Assembly (NCBI GenBank): GCA_036346355.1
Contig: CM070579.1
Coordinates: 4,712,001-4,776,000 of the forward strand
Direction: 5' to 3'
DNA length: 64,000 nucleotides
From: Rhipidocladum racemiflorum
Taxonomy: Eukaryota; Streptophyta; Magnoliopsida; Poales; Poaceae
The stretch's first letter is position 1. The number at the start of each line of letters is the position of its first letter. Positions 35,322-46,183 of the stretch are shown piece after piece. The notes beneath the pieces were generated by a model. That model was not told the origin of the DNA, did no database searches, and was given only the letters and a program-made list of their open reading frames with translations. The position numbers and the translations under genes are program-made.

Positions 35322-38150
35322 CTAGGGACCTACCCAAGAATTGGCAAGTTCTGAGGTGCTCTTCCTATCCACTTTGCAACCGGCATAATCCGCATCGGAA
35401 TAGCCAATAAGCTCAAAGGAGGATCCTTTCGGATACCAAAGTCCGAAATGAGGAGTGTGCACTAAATATCTCAGGATTCTCTTAACGGCCACCATGTGGC
35501 ACTCTTTTGGAGCGGCAGCGTGCACACATACAAGCGCTAAGCATGATATCGGGCCTAGATGCACAAAGATAAAGGAGAGAACCGATCATCGAGCGATATA
35601 CCTTTTGGATGACCGGTTTACCTTCTTTGTCGAGGTCTAGGTGCCGTTGGCTTGCATTGGCGTCTTTATGGGCTTGGCGTCCTCCATTCAGAACTTCTTG
35701 AGCATGTCCTTGATGTACTTCGTTTGACAAATGAAAGTTCCTTCCTTGAGTTGTTTAACTTGGAATCAGGAAGAACTTCAACTCACCCATCATGGACATC
35801 TCAAACCTTTTGGTCATTATCTTGCTAAATTCTTTACACAAATGTTCATTAGTAGATCCAAATATAATGTCATCGACATATATTTGACACACAAATAAAT
35901 CATTGTCAATATGCTTAGTAAAGAGAGTAGGGTCGGCCTTTCCGACTACAAAACCTTGTCAGAAGGAAGTCTCGAAGACATTCAAACCATGCCCTTGGAG
36001 CTTGCTTAAGTCCATAGAGTGCCTTGTGAAGGTAGTAGACATGGTGGGATGTCTTGGATCTTCAAATCCGGTGGTTGCTCAACGTAGACCATTTCGGAAA
36101 GTGGTCCATTTAAGAAGGCGCTCTTCACGTCCATTTGATACAACTTGAAATCATGGTGAGTAGCAAAGGCAAGTAATATTCTAATAGATTCAAGCCTAGC
36201 TCTTTGGAGCATATGTTTCATCGAAATCCAAACCTTCTATTTGAGTGTACCCTTGAGCAACCAAGCGGGCTTTGTTCCTTGTCACGATCCCGTTTTCATC
36301 TTGCTTGTTTGAAATACCCATTTTGTGCCGATCACATTTTGATTTGGTCTTTGAACAAGCTCCCAGACTTGATTGCGCTTGAAGTTGTTCGATTCCTCTT
36401 GCATAGCCATCACCCAATCTGGGTCTTCAGCGCTTCATCTACCTTAAGTGGTTCAAGAGAGGAAACAAGCGAGTAAAATTCGCAAAAATTTGCAACTCGA
36501 GATCAGTGGATACTCCCTTGTTGATGTCTCCAAGAATGTTGTCCACCGGATGATCTCTTTGAATGCTTTGATGAACTCTAGGATGAGGTACGGATGAGTC
36601 CAAGGCTTGAATAGGGCCTTCATCATCTTGGGTGGCATTTGAACCATCTTGGGCTTGATTGGACGAGGAGGAAAGTCGCGAGGCGACTCCATCCGGAGAC
36701 TCGGTATTGGACCGGAGACTCAGGACTAATCAGGACACTCGGGTTTCGTGCCGGAGACTCGGGTTGGGGAGCTCGGGTGAGATTCCAAATTTTGAGGTCT
36801 TACCTCCCCAATTGCCATTTTCTTTATAGCTTCACAAGGAGGTTCTTCCTGTCAATCACAACACGATCAACTTGTTCTACTTGAGAACCTTTAGTTTCAT
36901 CAAAAGTCACGTCACGCGAGATTTCAACGACACCGGTGGTATTGTTGAAAACTTCGATGCTGTAACATTAGTTCCATAACCAAGTAAGAAACCTTCATCT
37001 ACTTTAGGAGCGAATTTAGAAGACTTAGCCTTTTTATTAAGGATATAGCATTTGCTCCCAAAGACTCGAAAGTAGGAGACATTTGGTTTCTTCCGGTGAG
37101 CAACTCATACGCCGTCTTCTTTAAGATCTTGTGGAGGTAGAGGCGGTTGGAGCTGTGGCATGCGGTGTTGATTGCTTCCGCCCAAAACTATCGGAAACCT
37201 TGTACTCGTCGAGCATTGTCCGCGCCATCTCAATGAGGGTTCGATTCTTCCTCTCGGCCACCCCATTTTGTTGAGGAGAATAGGAGCCGAGAACTCGTGC
37301 TTGATTCCTTCCTCATCAAGAAACTCCTCCACGCCAATATTCTTGAACTCGGTGCCGTTGTCGCTCAGAATTCTCTTAATTTTTACTTCAAACTCGTTTT
37401 GAGCTCTTCTCATGAATTTCTTTAATGTCACTTGGACTTCTCCTTTGTCATGCAAAAGAATACCCAAGTGAATCGAGAAAATCATCAACGATAACCAAAC
37501 CATACTTACTTCCTCCGATGCTTATGTAGGCAGGACCAAAAGATCCAAATGAAGCATTTTCAAAGGTCTTGTGGTCGTCATCACATTCTTGGCGGGATGG
37601 GAGGCACCGACTTGCTTGCCCGCTTGACAAGCGCTTACAAATCCTATCTTTCTCAAAGACAACATTGGTTAGTCCGAGAATGTGGTTGCCTTTAATGAGT
37701 TTGTGAAGATTCCTCATACCAACATGGGCCAACCGGCGATGCCAAAGCCAACCCATGCTAGATTTAGCCATTAAGCACGTTTCAAGATTAAGTCTATCCG
37801 TATTGAAGTCTACGAGATAGAGCTTACCCTTCAAACGCCCTTTAAAGGCTATTGAACCGTCAACCCTCTTCATGACATCCACACCCTTTTCATTAAACAA
37901 ACAATTATAGCCCGCTTCACATAATTGTGCAACGGACAATAAATTGTAGCTTAATGACTCAACAAGCAAAACATTATTTAATTGGAAATTGCTTGAGATA
38001 GGAATTTTACCCAATCCAATTACTTCTCCTTTTCCATTGTCTCCAAAGACAATGCTTTCACTATTTGATCCATTTGCGTCCAATTGAGCAAACATTGCCT
38101 TTTCTCCGGTCATGTGGTGCGTACATCCGCTATCCAAAATCCAACTTGTT
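35322..38150 (-). pseudogene. Copia pol: protease, integrase, reverse transcriptase, RNase H (frameshifted)
   Basis: Minus-strand polyprotein read in pieces. The protease has the DSGCTHHMTG active site at about 38134. The pre-integrase stretch reads WHRRLAHVGMRNLHKLIKGN. Integrase core pieces include KYGLVIVDDF and SDNGTEF (about 37320-37540). RT shows NKARLVAQGYTQIEGLDFDE, YQMDVKSAFLNGPLSEMVYV and the catalytic YVDD at 35869-35880. RNase H has GYSDADYAGCKVDRKSTS at about 35340-35400. Frames change at least five times (for example after RICK near 37640), so no single open frame is left. Many changes are one-base losses at short homopolymers. Confidence 0.9.
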
Positions 38151-38305
38151 CCACCGGAGATATAGGCCTACAAAATGACATTTAGTTTTTGCTCTTTGGT
38201 ACCCAAACTTGGTTAGGTCCACGCACATTAGTGACAAGAGACTTAGGGACCCAAATAGAACGAACACAAGGAGCATTCTTCGACTTCGCCCAACATGATA
38301 AGCAA

Positions 38306-40390
38306 CTACACGACCGAGGTTAGTCTTTTAAGCACATAAGAAGCAAAGAACTCGGAGTGAGCTTTGTGCTTGGATGTTCCTTCGCCTTTTACAAAGTGAA
38401 TGGGCTTGCTTAAAGGAGCAACAACAATGTTGCTCTTTTTGCCCTTTGGCGGAACATACCCAAGCCCTTGCCTCTTAGGATTACCTTGGCGCTTACCGAG
38501 ATACTCCTCTAAACCCTTGCTTGCCTTGTAGGACTTTTGAAGTCCATCTTCAAGCATCACCTTAAGCTTCTCATTTTCATGAGCTAAGACTTTCAAAGTC
38601 TCACGGTTAGTAGCACAAGTAGCAACATCAACATTAAAGCATCTAGCGCAACCGTTGCTCGTTGAAGGTAATGAAATATTGGAGTTGTTGATTGAGGTAG
38701 AAGCTTTATTCGAGAGATCAACAAGCTTCACTTCAAGAGCCTTGCAAGCATCCTTCGCTTTTGCAAGTTGCTCTAAGAGTGAAGCATTGGTGATCTCAAG
38801 ACTAATTGCTTCATTTTTGGTCAAATTTGAACTTTTGACCAAATCCTCATTTCTCTTTCTTTCAAAAGCTAGGCTCTTCTCTAGCTCAATGTTCTTCTCC
38901 TTTTCAAAAATGAGGAGATCCTCTTGAGCCTCGAGAATAGCCTCCTTTTGTTCAACTACTTCCTCCAATTTTTCAATATCTTTAAGTAGCAAGTCTAATT
39001 TTTCAATATCAAAATCATTCATAGATTTAAATGCTACTTCCTCATCATCACTAGCATCATCACAATCATCTAAGCCATAATCAACAATAGAAAGAGTGGA
39101 GCTCTTAGATGATACCTTGTGCCCTTTTGCCATAAGGCACATTGGAGTATTTCCTTCGCCGTCGCTTAAGTCGTCAAAGAGACTCTTTGACTTTGTCGGT
39201 GGAGTGGCAATGGCGACGGTGGCAAGTCCTCCCTCATTATCGGAGTTGGACTCGGAGTCGGAGTCAGAGTTCCATTCCTTGCCAATGTATGCATGACCCT
39301 TGCCCTTGTACTTCTTGCTCTTATCCTTGTCCTTCTTGCGGTACTTGTCTTTCTTGTACGGCTTCTCTTCCTTCTTTTCTTTGTGTGGGCACTCGGCAAT
39401 GAAGTGGCCGGGTTCCCCACACTCATAGCACTTTCTTGAGGAGTGACGCCCTCTTGACTTGTTGCCATAGCTCTTGGAGTGACTACCCGGTTTGTAGCCC
39501 TTCTTCTTCAAGAATTTGTTGAATCTTCTGACGAGCAAGGCCATATCTTCATTTGTCAAGGGGCCGCTCGACTCTTCTTCATCGCTTGTGCTCTCTTCGA
39601 TTTCTTGCACCACCTTGACGGCCTTCAAGGCGATGCCTTTCTTCTTGGGGACTTGAGCTCCTCCACCACTTCCGCTTCCTTCACCATCATCTCATCCGTC
39701 ATCAACCGGCCAATCACATCATGAGGAGTGAGGGTGTCGAAATTTGGCCGGTCGCGGATGAGTTGCACAAGATTGCGGTTGGTGGGGGTGATCACTCGGA
39801 GGATGATCTTCACTACGGCCTTGTCGGTGAGCTCGGTGCTTCCAAGTCCCTTTGCTTGATTTACTAGCACCATCAAGCGATCAAACATATTTGTGTACGA
39901 TTCACCTTCTTCCAAAGTGAATCGGCTTAGCTCCCCAATGATGAGTTCGATCTTCGACTCACGGACACTTGATACACCTTCGTGAGACACCATCAATCTT
40001 TCCCAAATGTCCTTGGCATTGTCAAGGCCATCGACCCGGTTGAACTCGGAGTCGCTCAAAGCATTGAACAAGGCATTGACGGCCAAGTCGTTGAAGTGTT
40101 GAGCTTTGTCTTCTTCGGAGGTGAGATTGTTTGGGTTTGCGGGCTTGAAACCTGTTTCAACAATCTTCCAAATACACGGATGAAGTGATCTCAAATGCAT
40201 CTTCATCTTATGTTTCCATGCCGCATATCGAGTGCCATCGAAGTGAGGCGCTCGACCGGACGAGACGGAAACATAGGATGAGGAGTTTGAGACTCCAAAG
40301 GAGGAATAATCTAAAGGAATAGCAACTCGATACCGGAACCCGAGGCTTTCTCTTGGCCATGGGTTTCGGTAACCTTCTCTATATCAGACA
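38306..40390 (-). pseudogene. Copia gag with CCHC zinc knuckle (frameshifted)
   Basis: The start is at MSDIEKVTETHGQEKASG (40390). A UBN2/gag-type region follows (WKHKMKMHLRSLHPCIWKI, DIWERLMVSHEGVSSVRESK), then basic DNA-binding sequence and a zinc knuckle CYECGEPGHFIAECPHK (about 39380-39430). A long Lys/Glu-rich coiled coil lies at about 38650-39000. Two frame changes are seen, near 40320-40340 and near 39625. The last 440 codons (38306-39628) are one open frame. Gag is nucleocapsid protein for intracellular particles of the retrotransposon. Confidence 0.88.
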
Positions 40391-40432
40391 TCTTTGATTC
40401 TCCAAGCGGTTAAGCCAAAGTAAAGGAGATTT

Positions 40433-40445
40433 GGCTCTGATACCA
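40433..40445 (-). promoter_or_regulatory. Primer-binding site (initiator tRNA-Met)
   Basis: Minus-strand TGGTATCAGAGCC lies two bases inside the right (5') LTR and matches the 3' end complement of plant initiator tRNA-Met. It fixes the element's orientation. Confidence 0.92.
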
Positions 40446-40447
40446 AT

Positions 40448-41838
40448 TGAAAGGACCAACGATGTCGCCTAGAGGGGGGGTGAATAGGCGGATTAAAAAT
40501 TACGCAGCGGAATAAAAAGGTCCGAGCTGGTCAATCCGGAGTCTCCGGGTTTTGGTCCGGATACTCCGGCTTGTCCGGAGTGTCCGGTATGTAATACCGG
40601 AGTCTCCGGGTTAGCTGGCTCGGGAACGCAAAGAAAACTACTCTAGCAAGCGCAACAAACTACTAGAAGTAAATAGCAAGAACAACCTAGAACAATTGCA
40701 AGACAAGATTTGAATTTACTCAAAGCAAAGAGCTAGAACTAACTTTACAAATTCAAATCTAACCAAGCAAATCTAGGAAGAAAAAGAGAATGCGAGAGAC
40801 GAGATTTTTCACCGAAGTTCAGGTTCTTGAAGGGAACCCTACGTCTCCGTTGAGGTGGCTCGGTCACACTTGAGCCGGGGTCTCTTTCAACCCGCTTTCC
40901 TCCCGGTGTTGCACAAATGCACTCGCCGGCTTCACTTCTTGTCTCTTCCTTTCGGAGGCGAGACTCGCCTTCACAAACGACGGGCTCACCACACGCGTTG
41001 GTAGCTCCCGGTGACTCCTAGCCGTCTAGGAGACCTTCAACCTCCAAGAGTAAAAGCACCACGAAGAATCGCTTGGAGGATGAACTAGTGCTCAACAAGA
41101 CGAAATGAATGCACTTAGCACTTTTCTTCTTCCTCTCCTCACCAAAGAGATCAACAACCAAATTAATTGGTGGGAGGAAGATGGGGGCTCTATTGAATGC
41201 TTAGAGATGGTTAGGAATGGCTTGAATGCTGCTATGAATGAGCTCAATAGAGATCCTAGCCGTTGGAGTGGAGTGGAGGCTTTAAATACTCTTTTTGAAA
41301 ACTAGCCGTTACTCCCGTTTTTGTACAGGCCGGAGTGTCCGGATAAACAACCCGGAGACTCCGGACCAAATGTCCGGATACTCCGGACCCACTGAAACCA
41401 GAGGCAACCGAGGGGCTCAACCCGGAGACTCCGGACATAATGTCCGGATACTCCGGATTGAATCCGGAGACTCCGGACTAAATGTCCGGATACTCCGGGT
41501 TACCCAGTTCGGTTTCAACTTTAAACTTTTCAAAACCAAGTGAAGTAGTGCTAATATGAGATGCAAGAAATGATGTTGAGCACATGCACATCCTAAATTC
41601 GATTTCTCGTCGTACCCCCTTAATAGTACGGCTATCCTTAAGACGCAAATAAATATAAGATTACAATTATGGTCTTGATGCCGTCTTTTTGAGTTTAAGT
41701 AGTCGTGGGGGTGTCCAATGTCTTTTCAAGCTCCACATAATCTCGATATCTGCAGTATTCTTGGATAAAACATTAGAACTCTTTAATTGTGTCATCATTA
41801 ATCACCAAAACAATTTGAGGGGCCTAGATGCACTTTCA
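40448..41838 (-). repeat. Copia 5' LTR (right copy)
   Basis: 1391 bp with termini TGAAAG and CTTTCA. It has the same CCGGA word block at 41330-41510 as the left copy. CCGG doublets here are mostly whole, so it is the better reference copy. It should hold the element's promoter, but no TATA box was assigned. Confidence 0.9.
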
Positions 41839-44800
41839 GTTAGGGTTCCGATTTGTGCGCGCATCCCGGGGATATTTAATGCGTGAAACATCGTCCGAGG
41901 TTGCCCTCTTCCTTGCGCACCCGTGCCCCCAAGCCATCTCGCCTGAGCCGTCGCCGTTTGCCCGTACGAGCTCGCCGGAGTTGGAATTCCGTTCCGCCGC
42001 GGTTAAACGCCGATTTCGCCGCCGTCCGCCGTTATCCGCCGCCGTTAAACCCGATTAAGACGGCCCGAGTCAAGCCGCGTCGATGAGGACCTTTCACCTC
42101 GCCGGAGCACGCCCCAAACGCCGTTCGTGTGGTCGCCGTCCTCAGCGCCGGCAGCCGCAACTCCGCCGTGAAGCCATCGCCGACCCCGAGCTCCACCAAC
42201 CGTCCGATCAAGATCCAAAGGCCCAGATCGCGCCATGTCACCATCGGTGAGTTCCCCGTTGAAAATCCTATATCTAATTTCAACCGTTGGATCTAGATCC
42301 AACGGCTTAGGTTGCGCCACGTAGCAAGAACTGCACCAGGCTAGATTGGATCTGGACCGTTGGATCAAGATCCAACGGCCCACGATCGGCCACGTGCGCC
42401 CCAAGCACATGAGGCCCAAACCCAATCCTAGCCGTCGGATTTCAAACCAACGGCCACGATCGTGCCACGTGTCCTGGGAGCCGAACCGCGCCACGCGCGG
42501 CGTCTGGCGTGGGTCATCCGCCACGCGGGCCCGCGTGTCAGCGACCGCACCGTGACGTCACCCATGACGTCATCGGTGGGTCCCACTGCGACCGAGTGAA
42601 GGTGAGCCTGTTGACGTCGGCGGTGGCGTCACCGGCGAGACCCACATGTCGGCGACAGCGGAGATAGACCCGAGCCGGCGTGGACCAAGTCCATGGACCG
42701 GTGGCGTCGCCAGACCAATCAGAGGCTGACACGTGTCCAGGCTAACGCAATAATTAATTTCCGAAAAAGAAAATGATTTATTAATTCGAAATAATGATTT
42801 CAGATTTTGTTTCAAACTTCAAACGCTTATAACTTTTGCGTTTCAACTCCGATTTGAGTGATTCAAATTTCTAAATTTGTATAAAATTGAGATCTACCTA
42901 AATATAAATTTTATTTAATTTTTGGACTAAAGTTTTTCTCTGTAAAATTATTTAATTGATTATTTAAACTTTAAATAATCATAACTTTTATGCGTTTAAC
43001 TCCAAATTTGTGATTCCAGTTTCTAAAAATTCATAAAATTATGTTCTCTCTGTTTATGGATTTTTTGGATGATTGGATACTTTTTGCCTATTGTTTATTC
43101 GTGTATTTGCTATTTGCACGCTTTACGAGTAGACGTTGAAGTCTGGAAGGATTTGAAGGAGAAGTATTGACTCGTAATCCAACTCAAGACCAAGAACAAG
43201 TACTTTTTGAAGGCAAGTTGTGCTTTGACCATGTTGATCCTATTTGAAATCTATTTTGATTTAACCTATTGCATGCTAGTTCAATTAGAAAATACTTTAT
43301 TTAAATTTGGGGAATTAGATAAATACCAATTTCTTTGTATGACACCTTGATTACTTAAGTATGTGCCATGACCCCTTGTCACCCTAGTTGTGGTTTACTA
43401 GTTGGACATTATTAACTTGCCAACATGGGTTTAGACCGTTGTAGTAAGCTGCTTAGACACGCTACGTGCTCATGACATGATTTTGGACAAACAAATGTTA
43501 ATATTGACTTAATGATATATTGAACCTGTTTTGGAAAGGTATCATGTGATGTTGATGGCACGTGGTGCATGGTAATCAAGCGGGGTTTGATAAATAGTTT
43601 TCGGCCAGGGGCATGTGGCAAGAATAATCAGTGGGCGGTTGTGGCATTGGGGATGTTGATTTGGTTCTTCGGGTAGTCTTGCCCTGGTCACCCTAAGGAC
43701 TTAACCTTGCAAGCCTTTGAACTGGGTCTAACGTGCAACCACATGTCCGTAATGGGACGGACCTAGTTGACTAAGTTGCTAATAACGCACTGTGGGACCT
43801 CGGGAGGTCAACTACACCTTTGTGTAAGTTATGCGGGGAGCGTCGGGAAGTGAGGCCAGTACCCATCTAACGGTTGATTGGCCTAAACTTCGCCTTAGCT
43901 AAGGGAAGGGTTAGTGTGCAATAGCAGGGAGGACCACTTGTATTGTTAGAGGTTTCCGAAAGACTTTGTTACGGGAACTCGCCTTTGTGGTGTTTGACTG
44001 TATCTTGTGGGTAAAGTGCATAACCTCTGCAGAGTGTAGAATCTATTCGAATAGCCGTGTCCGCGGTATTGGACATCGCTCGGGAATTACAGTCAAGGGT
44101 TAGATTTTTCTCAAAAATAACTTGGATATGAAAGGTTGGGTTGGTTTAATAATGATGTTGATGGAAATGTGAACTAGGATGGGAAAGATGTTTACTAAAA
44201 TCCTTGAAAAGTTATTTATGCTATACTTGCTTATACTGCTTTCGAATCTACTTATGTTACTTGTCAAATGCTGTTTACTGCAAATATACCTTGAGCTATT
44301 CCTTTGTACCAAGCCATGCATATAGTATATTAGCTGCATTCTGTGCATGACTTGCTGAGTACCAAGTACTCACCCTTGCCACAATACAACACCAGTTGAA
44401 GAGGAGACTACACCAGCTTTGGAGGAGGAGCTCCAAGAGGAACCGTCTACTTAGGGAAGCGAGCCCAGTCAGTTGCCTGTGGTATACTGGATGGCGCCAC
44501 GAAGTTATTTGATTTTCCGCTGCTACTATTTCTCTCTTAATAAGTTTCGCCCTGCGAGGCATACATTTGTAACTTGACCATAAGGTCGAGTAACTAGTTT
44601 GACTATTTAAATAAAGTACTTTATTAGTATCGAGTGGTATGATTGTGATATTTACCGATGTTAAGACTGTGTGCACTAGCGTGTTCCTGGACTAGTGCTG
44701 AATACACAGAGGGTCCGGATTTGCAAATTCGGGGTCCCGACACTCTCCGGAATAGTCATAACTTTCTCACCGACCTTCCCCGGATTAGTTATGACTTTCT

Positions 44801-46183
44801 CACCGCCCGGGCCATGTAACATGCCATGTATGCAAATATGCCAACATCATAATTAACTTGTACATTAACACATGGCATCATAGCATACTCATTATATCAT
44901 AGGCAATCATTAAAGCATGGCAAGTGTTCATATCATATATTCAATCTTCATCTAGTCTCAACTAACAACCTACAAACCACTATCCATTACAATACACTTG
45001 CCTCAACCACGGGCGACGGATTGGCGAGAAGTAGAAGGCCCTCCCGGGGTCACACCACCTGCACATAGGGACCACACACTCACAATCATGTCCACAAAAC
45101 AGTAAGCAAACCCTCTTCTACCCCGACATCGCAAACTACTCGCTAAACCCAAAAACAGAGGTTCTGTCCCGTCGGGACAACAACCTTCCAAAAGGCACAA
45201 CTTGAGTTCTAAGACTCCGAATCAATTAAACGAGTACATCCTCGCGTAGCTTAGAAAATTTCCTAACTTTTTCTAAGTATATGGAAAGGCTGATTCGGAC
45301 TCTAAAGTGGTTTAATCTACAGAATATCGTGATCTGTTCCAATCACGTCACAGATTTTAATACGTTCGGTAAAACAAGCATAACTTTCAAACGGCTTGGC
45401 GGAATTTAACGTTCTTTATACCCACAGAAATATATTGAAATTACCTACAACTTCTTCAACATCCGTACGACCAAATTCCGACTCTAAATTGACGAAAACC
45501 CAAACCCTAGGTCGACTGCTCATGCTGCCCGAAACAGAGAACGTGGCAACTTCTAGATCTAATCTAATCTACTCAATTCCAGCAGCACCAATTGATCTAA
45601 AAACATGATAATCACCCTTAGAACAGATCCTAGACCAACCCCAAGGATTCCCATGGCCATACCTTCGCCCGACGCACGAAAACCCAATAGATCTCCTCCC
45701 GGTTCGCGCGATCTCCTTCCTCGCTCCAATCCCATCGGATCTCCTCGTCGCGGAGCGCTCCTACAGATGGATCTTCGAGGTGTTGAGGTGGAGAACTACC
45801 CTAGGGGCAGCAAGGGAGGTGGAGAGGGGAGGAGAGGGGTGGTGGCGCCATGGGGGAAGATGGAGAGGAAGGGGAAGGGTGGAGGCGCATGGGGGGCTAG
45901 GGGGTGGCGGCTAGGGTTGGGAGAGGGAGTTTGGGGCGCACCAACGGGTGGGGGCCAGATTTGGCTGCCCAAAAGTCCCCCCTTGGGCCCAAACCCTTCC
46001 ACCGGAGGCCCAACTCAACCCCCAAGGCCCAAAGTCCCCCGGAGAGGCCCAAACACCCGAAAACGGCCCAAAAACACACTATAAACGGCATAACGTAAAG
46101 TTTTAACCTTCTTTTTCACATTTTATAAAGTTTTTTACCTCAACATTCACATTTTATAAGATACGACACTCCGTGGTGTCACA

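Larger units (their letters stand above)
30478..41838 (-). mobile_element. Copia LTR retrotransposon, SIRE/Maximus-like, 11.4 kb
   Basis: Full-length insertion on the minus strand with a GTTAG target duplication (30473-30477 and 41839-41843). The LTRs are 30478-31871 and 40448-41838 (1394 and 1391 bp, ends TGAAAG/CTTTCA). PBS for initiator tRNA-Met is at 40433-40445 and a purine tract at 31872-31886. Order from the 5' (right) LTR: gag with CCHC knuckle, protease, integrase, reverse transcriptase with YVDD, RNase H, then an extra coding region before the 3' LTR. Integrase before RT marks Copia. The large gag with coiled coil, the iMet PBS and the extra region fit the SIRE/Maximus lineage. The coding frames are broken by many single-base indels. 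Confidence 0.92.
29889..44742 (+). mobile_element. Solo Gypsy-type LTR, itself split by a Copia element
   Basis: It starts TGTAACACCCCAAAATTTTG and ends GGGGTCCCGACA, flanked by CTCTC on both sides (29884-29888 and 44743-44747), so it is a complete insertion. Removing the Copia element leaves about 3.5 kb in two parts, 29889-30477 and 41844-44742, with no internal genes. That is the signature of a solo LTR left by LTR-LTR recombination. 44021-44060 (CTCTGCAGAGTGTAG, ATTCGAATAGCCGTG) is shared with the LTRs at 46184-49362 and 54357-57010, placing all three in one broad family. The 42,000-42,720 stretch is GC-rich with (AGAT)CCAACGG words and no gene. Confidence 0.85.
29084..46183 (-). mobile_element. 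Outer LTR (minus-oriented) split by nested insertions
   Basis: On the plus strand it starts TGTAACACTCCGGCATT (29084) next to a minus-strand PBS and ends CACTCCGTGGTGTCACA (46183). The two ends are imperfect inverted repeats, as LTR termini are. Without the insert (29889-44742 plus one target copy) it is about 2.2 kb: 29084-29888 and 44748-46183. No partner LTR or coding region is in the window, so this is a truncated element. The right half carries a CA-rich stretch and open frames (45605-46084) without a recognised protein. Confidence 0.6.

Noticed and set aside
45605..46084. 159-aa plus frame
   Set aside because: Pro/Gly/Arg-rich reading within an LTR, with no retroelement or host motif.
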